From: Acanthochlamys bracteata
Lineage: Eukaryota > Streptophyta > Magnoliopsida > Pandanales > Velloziaceae
Reading direction: 5' to 3'
Length of the DNA stretch: 64,000 nucleotides
NCBI GenBank assembly: GCA_019914995.1
Contig: CM034141.1
Location: 992,001-1,056,000, forward strand
Part shown: piece by piece, positions 36,218 to 47,400 of the stretch
How positions within the stretch are numbered: position 1 is the stretch's first letter
How the letters are laid out: each line of letters opens with the position of its first letter
The notes under the pieces: model-generated
Told to the model about the DNA's origin: nothing
The model's input: the letters and a program-made list of their open reading frames with translations, nothing else
The model's database searches: none
Position numbers and translations under genes: made by a program

Positions 36218-36613
36218 CTAGCGGATGCCAGGACGAGCATGGAAAGGGAAGCGTGTTGCTGGTTTGGCTGCTTCACCAAGGTTACTCTTTCTCTTGACTT
36301 TCTCCTTCATATGTTGCTCCTTATTCTTCTCTTGTTTCTCCGTCTTTTCAGCAGCAGCACTCACTGGAGAGAGACTTCAACGAGTGCCAGAAAACAAGAC
36401 TTCATGTTGAATCCCATTCTATGAGCTTTTCCTTGGGTATTCTAACTGAGTTATGAGAAACAAGTTAGTACACAATATCTCATCATATGTATATAGAGGG
36501 AAGATGAGTAACTAAGAATTAAATTTCTTTGTAGCAAAGTAACCTTGTAAGACTTTCTGCTGGTTGACAACGAGGAAGAGTTTTATAAGCTTCCTTGGCA
36601 GCCAAGTTCAACT
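36218..36613 (-). CDS. Unassigned coding-looking 3' gene end
   Basis: On the minus strand two pieces join in frame: about 36544-36613 (LNLAAKEAYKTLPRCQPAES) and 36218-36374 (SLSPVSAAAEKTEKQEKNKE, then HMKEKVKRKSNLGEAAKPA and TRFPFHARPGIR, stop at 36218). They are separated by a 169-nt interval with a GTTACT donor and a GTTGAAG acceptor. The Lys/Glu-rich, then basic, then FPFHARPGIR ending looks like a genuine, possibly nuclear, protein C terminus rather than random sequence. I do not recognise the family, and no convincing upstream exon was found to 38.1 kb, so this may be a gene fragment. Confidence 0.35.
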
Positions 36614-38108
36614 TTGAAGAATAAAAGTTTGAGAAAGTCAATTCAATTCTTCTTTTTTTTTGTTTAGTTTTATTTCTTAATTACTTTTGATTACTTACCT
36701 TAGCTTTTCAACTAGGAATAATAGAGACAATAAGCTAGTTCGAGTGAAGGAAGGGATAGCTTAACCATACTTCAATAACTTTCGACCATTCCGCTATAAT
36801 TTGGCAAGGTCTTGACGCTAATGTATCAACCGCAAATCAACAAACTTTAGTATCACATCTTATTCAGTAGAAAAGTATGCAAACTATTTAAAAGAGTAAC
36901 GTCTTTAGCAGATTACAGCATCATAGACAACAATGCCAATATGCCTAACAAATCACATACAAAACAAGTTTTGTTCAACTTAGCTTTTGTAAAGTACAAG
37001 TTTAGTTAGACAGCATTTCATAATCAGATATCAGGATATATTAAAGTCTGTAGCAAGGGATGTTGACGTTGTCGAAATACTCGTATACCCAAACAAAATG
37101 CAAATATGTCATTTTCATGTGAAGAATGAAAATGTTGAAAAGTCATGGTTGCATGTAGAATCTGAATATTACTAACATACAGCTCCTTACCGATACCAGC
37201 TTGTATAAATATGCTTTCCATATCACCACACTATCTAGCTGGATGTACTACCACGCATGCTCTGAGCTTCCACATCAGGAGCTATACCACACTATAGTGT
37301 CATGGTTTCTGCTAGGAAATAAAGAATAGACACATTAGTTAAAATCATTGAAACGATAAAAAAGTATCATATGTTAAGATGTAACTTGATTGCAAGAAAC
37401 TGTCCGATCTTATGAATTAAAATGCAACAATGTATCTGTAATCATGGTTTATTCATGTCTCTGCACCATATTTTGTTCTTCATGTCCCTTGACTACTCAA
37501 TATTGTCCTTTGACTACTAAATAAGCGACAACATCAATAATCAGTATAACATTTACTACCTAAACAGGAGCTAACAGTCTAATGCAAATTTAGTATATAT
37601 GGTACTCTCAGTCAATCTTGAGGGCTATGACATGCATATAACAGAAACTCAAGGTCATAATCAAAAGATAATAATAACTCTGGTTTCAATTAAAACACAA
37701 TCTTCTCCTAAAAGATATGGCAATGGCAACCACATGTAATATAGTCTGATGCTTCATCAAAGAAGTACCTTCTGTTCATATCCAATATTAGTTCTTTTTG
37801 TTATATAAACTTCAAAATGTACCCGTAAACCATGTGAACATCTCACCTCCCTTCTTAGATTTAACTAATATATGACTTTTCCTGCCACCAGTAGCACCAT
37901 GCTCTACATGTTGGCCTTCACAAACATGCTAGTCCACTGTTTGGTGGTAGTCCTAAAGTAAGAAAGAAAGATTTAAGGATATCATGTCTTTTAATAATTA
38001 CCATAAAAGCAAATGAGAGACAAATCATGCCTTTGGTTGTCAGCATTCTTTCTGGCAGATGTGGAAAGTGTAATGCTATGGAACTGGCTCCACTCGTCTT
38101 TATCACTT
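36614..38108. other. Spacer between the unassigned segment and the PPR gene
   Basis: No coding region could be supported. A GCTAAG/GTAAGT donor-like site near 36700 on the minus strand could belong to an upstream exon of the unassigned segment. The part near 37.9-38.1 kb is the presumed 3' UTR of the PPR gene. Confidence 0.45.
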
Positions 38109-40902
38109 CTACAAATAATCACCACAAGAGCATGAACCCCATGAAAAATGATGAAAGCGGCTTGAATCTCTGAGGATAATATCTCTTCTCTCGGTCTCTG
38201 ACAACATCTGCAATAATCTATGGCAATCCTCGTGCACTCTCAAATTTCTCATAACTCGAATAGGTGCTGGCTCTGGCAAACAAATAATTCCAAGAGACAC
38301 TGCCATCATTTCCCCATAGCTGCTTGATAAGATTTCTTTCCATTTATGACTGTCATATCTAAACTCCAAGAAACTTAGATTGGCATTCCGATTCTGCTTT
38401 AATCTGGATGACATTTCTTTTATTTTACTGAAAATCGCATGACTGTGGGGATTAGAACTACTGCCAGCCATAAAAGTGTAAACTGATGCTCCTATCTCGA
38501 TCCAGCAGACAGCAACTTCCTTGTTCAGTCCACGTTCTCTCATTAAACCTCTTGTTCTCATTGCTAAGGATACCTTCTTTATATCTAGGTATATGTTGTA
38601 TAAAACTATGTACGATGCTGCAGAGGTAGGCTCCAACTCCAATAACAACTCAGCAACATGTAGAGTCCTCTCATTGACCCCATGGAATTGACAAGCGCCT
38701 AAAAAGGCCCGCCAAACAATGGGATTATTGGTAAATCCTGACTGCAATATGAAGTCCTCTGCATCAGCTAGTCGTCCAGCCCAACCAAGTAGGTTTACAA
38801 TGCATGTACAATGCCTCACATCAGGATCAATGCCATACTCCATTTTCATGCTATCAAAATACCTGGAAAAATCCAATTAGTAGCTTAAGTAACACAGTTG
38901 GATGGAGTATGAATCGATGGCTACTTCCCATTGTTAGACGGCTTTTTTGGCCTCTTAAATACTCATTGCTATCTTAGGCTTCAAAATCATGTCAACCGTG
39001 AAGGACATGAATCTTCTAATAATTCCATAAGGTTTAAGAAAATATTCAAGCTGAGGTTGTACTGTTGGTACTATCATGAGTGTTGCCACTTCATTAACAT
39101 ATTGTATCTTGAAGCCATCTTTTTATCGAGATAGTTGGCAATTTTAATTAATATGAAAGAATTTGAATTGCTTATCACCAACATTCAGAGCTTTGCTAAA
39201 AAATAATTAAGTTCAAGTTAGTGATTTTGCAATCCACATAGTTAATTTCCATCATGGAACAGTGACAAAAAAGGGCCAGCGAGCCATGTCAGTCTACTTA
39301 AAATTATATTTTCTAATTGTTAGTGTTCAGCTCAATGCATACTTGCTTATAAATCATTTCGAAAATGCCCAAAAAACTTTACCTTAGGCCTTCATCAAGC
39401 AGTTGTCCATTGCTGCAAGCAGTGAGAACAGCAACAAAGCTGAATCCATTAGGGGCAACTTCACACTCTTTCATCTTTTCAAAAAGCATTAAAGCATCTT
39501 CTGGAGAATTGCTTAGAGCATGGGCTAAGATCATGGTAGACCAAGACATACTATCAAGGGCTTCTATGTACTGAAAAGTCACGAAGGCTGCACCCTTATC
39601 CCCAGATTTAGCATACATGCTAATTTGTGAATTATTATAGACAGTGAATTGATCAAGCCCTGATTTTGTAGCATAAACTTGCACCTGTTCCCCCAATTTT
39701 ATCAACCCTAGATATGAGCACGCAATCATTATGTTAGATAGTATGTATTGGTCAGGTTGATTTCCAAGGCCCAAGAATTCTTTAAACACATGCGTCGCTC
39801 TTTCAAAATGCTCATTATGGACATACCCTTTAATCATGGAAGTCCAAGTGCTTGCTTCTTGCCTAGGAGTAGAATTGAAGCATCTCAGACTGTCTTCTGT
39901 GGAGCCTGATTGGGAGTACATGCCTATTAATGTACCTCCAATAAACTCATCCTCTTGGAGATTGCTCTTTATAACTTGGGCATGAATTTGCTTCCCAAAA
40001 TTGAAGGCCTCAGTTAACTTACAGGCTTCCAGCACACTTTTGAATGTGAATTTTGCGGGAGTTAGTCCTTGTTTAATCAACTCAGAGTAAAGCTTCAAGG
40101 CGCAAGCTCTAACATCATTTAACTCTGCCTTCAACCTACAAAAGCCTGCAATTATTGCATTGCAAACTACCACACTAGGATTTGATATGCTATCAAAAAC
40201 AATAATTGCTTCATCCAGCCCTCCACTCTTTGCATAAATATCAACCATAGCACTGCCGACAAAATAATCCACATCTAATCCAACTTTTATCACACAGCCA
40301 TGGAGCATTCTCTTTACCTGTTTAGAATCTCTCAAAACCAGGCATTCATTAAGAACAATAGCAAGAGCATCGCAATTCAACTTTACTCCATACCTGTGCA
40401 TCCATACTAGAATGTTTGTCGCTACTTCTGGCCATCCAACTTTAACATAAGCAGAAAGCAACAAGTTCCATGACATGTCATCTAATTCCTCTGCATGGTC
40501 AAACACAATCCTCACGTCATCAATTCTCCTACACTTGGAATACATTTCCATCAGCGAATTGATCAGAAACGTACGACAGCTCAACCCGCTAACAACAACC
40601 AAACCATGAACTACCTTCCCCTTCTTCAAGTCTCCCTTGGCACCACACACACCAAGCATACCAGCATAACCAGACCTATCAGTCACAATCTCCTCACGCC
40701 TATCGTCTCCAAGAAAATCCATGTCTCTAAACCACATACCCATCTGTGAATATCCAGCCACGGATGAATCCCAAGATACAAAATCCCTCTTCGGCATTCG
40801 ATCAAACAACTGGCGTGCAATCCCCATTTCACCGCATATACAGTAGAAGCTGAGAAGATTATTGTGGATAAACAATCCTGGCCGATACCATGATCTTATC
40901 AT
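38109..40902 (-). CDS. Pentatricopeptide repeat protein (PLS class) with a degenerate DYW domain, At3g13880-like
   Basis: Two exons, 39383-40902 and 38109-38862, join in frame across a GT-AG intron to give about 757 residues. PLS-class PPR proteins bind organellar RNA and usually direct C-to-U editing. Repeats are seen throughout (VSWDSSVAGYSQMG, TWTSMIKGYVHNEHFERA, SWSTMILAHALSNSPEDALMLF), then E motifs and a DYW-like tail ending FHHFSWGSCSCGDYL. The deaminase core is damaged: the HSE of HSEKLA reads YGE, so the zinc-ligand His is lost; the CGDCH motif reads HEDCH, losing one Cys; and DYW reads DYL. Binding may persist but deamination is unlikely in cis. The frame stays open about 20 codons above 40902 without an ATG, so the protein may be N-terminally shortened or have an unseen first exon; the transit peptide is not evident. 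Confidence 0.8.
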
Positions 40903-40932
40903 GTAGGAATGAACTACTTTTTCCAAGATCAA

Positions 40933-41345
40933 GTTTTTGGACTTGATGGATTTATAGAGATGTTCATTTTGTTGTTTTCTTTATGGAGAAAATTTACAAA
41001 GATGTTCATGTTTGGTGGAAATATTTCATGTGACTGTAGATAACATAAAAAATATATATACCATAATGCAAAAAGGGACCTACTTATATTTAAATAAGTC
41101 CTTTTAAGATAAACTGTAACCGTTAAAATTGAAACTACCGACCTCTTCTAGAGTAACTACCCGCTTTAGATACAAAAGCTATGAAATTTATTCACATGAA
41201 AAAACTAATTAATTCAGATAATGGAACATAAACTCCATATAAATATGTTTCTTGATTAACAACAACGTCCAACTTTCGAACAAGTTTTAACGCATGTTTT
41301 GCTTCATAGCAACCACACTTTCAATACAACATTCTCGAAACTGAT
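40933..41345. other. Spacer between the PPR gene and the PLD pseudogene
   Basis: Short A/T-rich region with the PPR 5' flank. Nothing else noted. Confidence 0.5.
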
Positions 41346-43438
41346 TTGGTTTGTTATTTTGCCAATGCATCAGAGAGCATAATGTGCCCGAGGACCTTAA
41401 CCCCGATATCCGGGAAGCTTTCATGTCCAGGTAAAGACCTGATCTTCCCACATCTCTCGACATGGATTGGGTACCACATCAAATGTCCCTTGATCTCCTT
41501 ATTCTCTGTGGCAACAAAACAAAGGCAGTTTTTCATCAGCAAGTTGATTTACTTGATGAACATAATCGGTAGTTTGCGCTTCTAGAAAGCAGCCTTCGAG
41601 CATCCTAGACTCCTAGTTTCTCAGACCAGAGTGACATTCTGTAGCCCTAAACCTGCACAATTGTAGAAGTTTTTAGTAACTTTCCAGGTACTACTTGCAT
41701 GTTAGAGTACTTGCACTTGATCATTCTTTGAGGGGAATGAGAATTGCAAATCTGTCCATGGGGATGATCCTTCTTTTCAGCCCAGCCCAGGCATGGTGCG
41801 GCTGATATGCGCCCTTTGCTAAGTCAGTGTCCCTTCAACCCTCCAAAGATCTCTGGTTGATGTTTGCAGAACCAATGATCACACACTCATCATTGACTAT
41901 CATTCCTTTGGCATGTACGTATATCATAAATCTGCGGAACTTTTTTGTGCCATGCTCTGCAAGGAAGTATGGGAGCTTAATGTAAACTCAATAAGCACAT
42001 TGAAACTATTGTATTTTATCATTTTTCATAATATAGGAAACAAAAACATTCCTGGATTGTTGCACATTGGTCTTTAAGCAAGACGGCTCCAACAATAATA
42101 AGAGATCAGTTCGTCCGTTAATAAGATACTCAAGAAGGTAGTTGTAAAAATGTAAACACACTTCTGATGGTATATCGAGGAGATAGCACACCATGCACAC
42201 TTGAATTTGTGAAGAACTTTCTAGTTTCTTCGTCGTGAGTATGCATAGCACCATCCCTCCATCAACCTATAAATATGCCAATCGAATTATTCACTTTTTC
42301 TCTGGTTCACTTAAACAGCTACCATTCAGGAAGGCTTTCTGTCTACAATCAACTTACTTGAGTTATAAAAGAATTTTGAAGTGCTTGAATATGGAGAAAG
42401 CAGATTTTTATGAGTTTTCCACGAGAGGGTAAAATCATAGAAGGTGAAGTGATTAGAGTCTGTACTTTCTTTCTTCCTTTTCTTTTTTAATTAATTTGCA
42501 CTTTTTGACACTTGAGCAATATTGCACGGACTAGAGCATACTCTGAAACACCTCTCCATGCACAAACAGTTGCAGAAGATATTTATGACCAATTTAACTA
42601 GAGATCTTAGAGGATAGGAATAGAGAAAGAAATAATACCATCTTCAGCAGAAACTTATCACGAGAGATTTTGTCATCCCAAATTAACATAAGAACACGCA
42701 CTCCTTGTGACTTTTGAACTTCAGCAACTCTCCAAGAGTTAGTTCTCCTCTATTAGGAAGCGAAAAATTGTTGGCTCCCAAACCAGCTTTACTATGAAAA
42801 TCTGAGCAGCCAATGACATAGATAAAGTGATGGGGTTCTAAATTTGCATGCACAAGTCTTCCCAACATTTATCTTCCTCATAGAACTTTTCACCATCCAG
42901 AGGGATTTTTGGCAGCATGCCATCAGGTATGTGTGCATCCTGATACAGAGTAATACAACATCCTTTTTCAAGGGGAAGTATGTTTTTACGCACACCTAAG
43001 TAATCAGGACCAGAGAGCCAACTCCATCTTCGTACAAAAGGTTGTTCTCGTTAGACCGATATTGCAAAGAAATGTGCAACTCAGGATAAGGTTTCGCTGT
43101 ATCTCCATAAGTACTAACAACAAGAACCAACCCTGAGCTGTTATTCATGTCAGTTCTTCTACAGGTATCGAGACCATGACAATTAATTGTGCCTCAAAGA
43201 TATCTTCGTCCTCTTGAAATTTCCCTTGAGAGACTGGCTGAGCACAGTCCCACAAAGTGTTCATCCCATTTTTGGTTTCACAGTTTGGGATAACTCGAGT
43301 TGAGCTATTGTACCTCCAGCAAGACAAACTTAAACATAGGAAATCCGTATGTCCAGATCGCCATGAAGGTCTTAATTTCTCCAATCTCCTTAACTTTTTC
43401 AGCATATTCTCAGAGGCATTACCTGTCTCACTGTCCAT
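41346..43438 (-). pseudogene. Phospholipase D pseudogene (C2-PLD, delta-like)
   Basis: Minus-strand fragments lie in the order of a plant C2-PLD but in shifting frames. C2 domain: STRVIPNCETKNGMNTLWD and FEAQLIVMVSIPVEEL (43145-43330). Then LYEDGVGSLVL (about 43000), CITLYQDAHIPDGMLPKIPL (42890-42960), HHFIYVIGCSDFHSKAGLG and LTLGELLKFKS (42710-42860), GVRVLMLIWDDKISRDK (42650-42690) and THDEETRKFFTNSSVHGVLS (42170-42240). The second HKD region is [20 protein letters not shown] and SANINQRS (41850-41930), where the HKD Asp appears as Asn. The C terminus is KGHLMWYPIHVE to PDIGVKVLGH (41346-41500). The first HKD block was not found between 42150 and 41950, and no long frame survives. Intact PLDs hydrolyse phospholipids to phosphatidic acid. 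Introns are not apparent, so a processed origin or intron-poor parent should be considered. Confidence 0.85.
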
Positions 43439-44263
43439 CTAAGAAATTTCAGGATGCAATAAAATCATCTGACCATTGATCCTGATTAACGTCATGTACT
43501 GTAGATAACTCCCTTGATTTCGTTGATCCTCAAGCTTATAGATCCACCAAACAACAATGGACGAGAAACTATATAAAGCCAGGTGCTACTCCAAATACTT
43601 CTTAAGGTACCAATCTTGAAATTAATGCCCAGTAAAATATTCCGTTGGAGGAGAGATCAACTCTCAGTATAATGCATTTATGTTGTACTGCTGTAAGCTT
43701 GAACCCTCATATCTGCAGATAAGTTGAACTTGAAAACGTAAGGATAAAGTAAATCTCTGGTGTGACTACCTCAAATCATAGGCTTCAATGAAGATGATGC
43801 TACACCCGAAATGAGGAGCTGAGTGAGATAATGAACTAAGGTAGAACAGTCTCTCCAAGTTGCAATAGTTAGCTTGTTTAGCATAGAATAAAAGAAACTT
43901 GGGGGGAAACCAGTGATTGTAGCACTGATAAAGAACAAGAATCGCCGTTGTTGTGGATTGGATTCAAATCCTCGACCGATTTCTGCTCCGTGTTCTTTGG
44001 CAGGAAAAGACAAAACCTTCCTCTCTAAATTTAGCAATGCCTTCGATTGTACAAGTTTTGACAGTTTTCAAACTCCATTAAAAGCCTTCTTCTGCTATTT
44101 GATATAATTGAACGTCCAATTGCAAATAATAACGATGTGAATTTTAGACCTTAGAAGGTTAGAACTGCTTTTAATAAAGTTTACGTTTGCATATAATAAC
44201 AAACAGCCTGAATACGGAATACCACATCTGAAATTGGTATACTTAATATTAGGAGGATTAGTT
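43439..44263. other. Spacer between the PLD pseudogene and SAC1
   Basis: No gene seen. The frames at 43771-44107 on both strands lack recognisable content. The right part is the SAC1 promoter. Confidence 0.5.
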
Positions 44264-44270
44264 TATAAAG
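44264..44270 (+). promoter_or_regulatory. Candidate TATA box of SAC1
   Basis: TATAAAG lies 142 nt upstream of the SAC1 start codon, leaving room for a 5' UTR of about 110 nt. Confidence 0.4.
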
Positions 44271-44411
44271 CAAAATACAAATGGCCTTATATTGTACGTT
44301 AAATTTAATGTGGTAAATAGTTTAATCACAGAACCAAAAAAACAAACTGAATCCTTTCTCTTCTCTGCCGCCGCCGAGCTCCGCCGCTCGCCGGAAACTC
44401 GAAACCCGATA

Positions 44412-47400
44412 ATGGCGAAACCCGACCCTGTTCCTGATCCTGAACCAGACCCTTCTTCTTCTACGCTCGAGAAGTTTCGGCTCTACGAAACTCGCGCTGT
44501 AATTTAATTTCAATTTTCTGCAACAAATTGATTGCAATTTCAAGAAATCAACAAACAAACTCTTTTTGTTGTTTTTGATTGGATGGTTGATTGGTTGGTT
44601 TTTATGTAGAGATTTTATTTGATCGGGAGTGATAGAGAGAAGAGATGGTTCAGAGTGTTGAAAATCGATAGGTCGGAGCCTTCTGATCTAAACATCAGTG
44701 AGGATCCGGTTGTTTACACTCAGCAAGAGGTGAAGAATTTGTTGCAGAGGATTGCTGAAGGGAATCGATCCACTGGTGGGTTATCTTTCGTCGCCAAGGT
44801 CTACGGAATTGCCGGTAGTTAATCAGTCTGCTGTAAACTCTGTGCTCAGTTTTCTTTATGTTGTCTGTAATTGCAAATTTGATCTAATAACAAAAGATAT
44901 AAATGATGCTTGTTGCTTCAGCTTCTGGTTTTGTTTTAGGAGAAAAATTATTGTTTTGGGAAATTTTTAGTTGGACTTTAGATTGCATTTTATAGCAATT
45001 TTAATAATAAGCAAAGATACAGATGAATTTGTTGCTTTGCTTCTAATTTATATTTGAATTTTCTTCAGTGTAGTAGGAAAGTGAATGATGAATAATCTAT
45101 GTTTTATATGTTTCTGTGTTATAGAAAGATAACTTCTTACTGGCTGCTCTTGGTACTAGGATGCATTAAGTTCTTGGAATCGTATTACCTGATTCTGGTT
45201 ACAAAAAGGAGGCAAATTGGTTGCATCTGTGGTCATGCAATCTATACTATCGATGAGAGTCAACTGATAACTGTGCCACACGCATCAATCCAGTCTGATG
45301 TTGCACATTCCAAGACTGAGCTGCGGTAAGTCCTATACATCAAGATAGTTTGCACTGTACGAATTAATGTTTTGACTGACATATTCTAATAAAGTGATTA
45401 CATTAAAGTAATAGTTAGCAGCCATGATATTTGTGGTCTTAGTCGGATCATCGATTATATGGCTTTGGAACTTTCCTTGAGTTAGGGATAGTTTGATTTC
45501 TTAATAGGTTTTTGTTTATGCTTTATTGTAATGTCCTTTGCTAATATGCGTCTTCCTAAAATGATTCTTCTACCATTTCATGATATACCCCAACATTGGA
45601 ATGCTTTTGAGTATTAAGGTAACTATAGTGAATGGTTCTTGAATCATGCTTATGGTTGTCTACCACTCATCTTGTCACAACTCTCAAGTAATTGTCATTG
45701 CGTAGTTTGCTTTTGGCTTCCCAAGTTTTGTTTCTGATAACCTACCTCTTCTATGCAGGTACAAGAAATTGCTGTCTAGTGTTGACCTAACAAAAGACTT
45801 CTTCTATAGTTACACCTACCCAGTCATGCAAACCTTGCAAAGAAATGTATTGGGAAGAGGCAAGGAGAGTATGCCTTATGACAATATATTTGTGTGGAAT
45901 GCCTATTTAACTCAAGCAATACGATCAAGATGTAATAATACCCAGTGGACAATTGCTTTGGTTCATGGCCACTTTAAACAGGTCAGTTCTAAATCTTGAA
46001 GTTCTATTCTATCATTTATGTACAGAAAGCTTTGCTATATTGCTTGGATATTGACCCCTATGCCAATGGTGTTCAGGTAAGATTCAAATTGGCATTTACC
46101 TGCAGAGGAGTTGTGAGTTACTTTGTGATGCATCTTTTATTGAGAATGGTGTTATTTCTTGACAGGTTAAATTATCAGTTTTTGGAAGAGAATTTGGTGT
46201 AGCCCTAGTTTCCCGGAGGTCTCGTCACTTTGCAGGGACACGGTATTCTTCATGTAGAACAATATAAGCGCAGATGTGCCTCTACTGGGTTGCTGTTTTA
46301 TTTTATCTATTGTATCCTGCATTTTTTTTACTGAAGAACTTCCAATTATAGGTTATGTGCTCTTTTCTTGTCCTCTCATTTTTACTCCCCCATATTGTGG
46401 ATTTAGATGATTTTATAGATCTAGTTAATTGTCTTACTGCAATTTAATTGCCACAATTTGCCATCCATTTGCCTTGTCATTAATTCACAAGTTTGCTGCT
46501 AATATCCTAAGAAATTTAGTCCACTTTAGGAACCAGTTACTTTTTCCAAATGTGGTTTGCAAGATTTTCTTTTAGATAACCGGCACTGCTGGATTCAAGT
46601 CTCAATAAAAAATCACGCTTGTTTTGTACTGAGGGTTGACCTGAAATGAAGAAATCATGTGGCATTGTTCAGATCGTCATTCCTCCTCTGGGTCTAAGTA
46701 TATCTTGGATTTCTGTTTTGCTATGTCTAGATAAAAAGGACATGATAGTTTAGATGCTTATATTACACTTTTAAGAAAGCCTTCTATTGCAATGAGATTT
46801 CAAAGTTTGATAGTGCTGGCAATTTAGGCTCAATGACTTTGGATTATGTATCCATGGATGTTCTTACTGTTATGTTTCTAGAATCATTTTTATGGCTGAC
46901 AGCATTTTCTTTCTGTAGTTATTTGAAGAGAGGAGTAAATGACAAGGGAAGAGTTGCAAACGACGTTGAAACTGAACAAATAATCCTCGATGAAGAAGCT
47001 GGGTCATGTGGGGGAAAGATGAGTTCTGTTGTTCAGATGCGGGGTTCAATCCCTCTTTTCTGGTCACAGGAAGCTTCAAGATTTAGCCCTAAACCGGATA
47101 TTATTTGTAAGTGCTACATCTTTGTCAATGTAGTAAATTTCTTAAAATATTCTTGAAGGAAATTGGAATAAGGTAAAAGGGAGTCAAAGATATGAATCTA
47201 AGCTTGAGTGGCTTAATGTTTCTGTGAATACATTGTATTGTGACCTTGTCATGACTTGATTTTCCTGTATCTTCATGTAGAACCCTGGTTGTTACATTTA
47301 CTTTTTATTTTGCATTTCCAGTACAAAGATATGATCCTACATACCAAGCTACCAAGTTGCACTTTGAAGACCTTGCCAAGAGATATGGGAATCCAATTAT

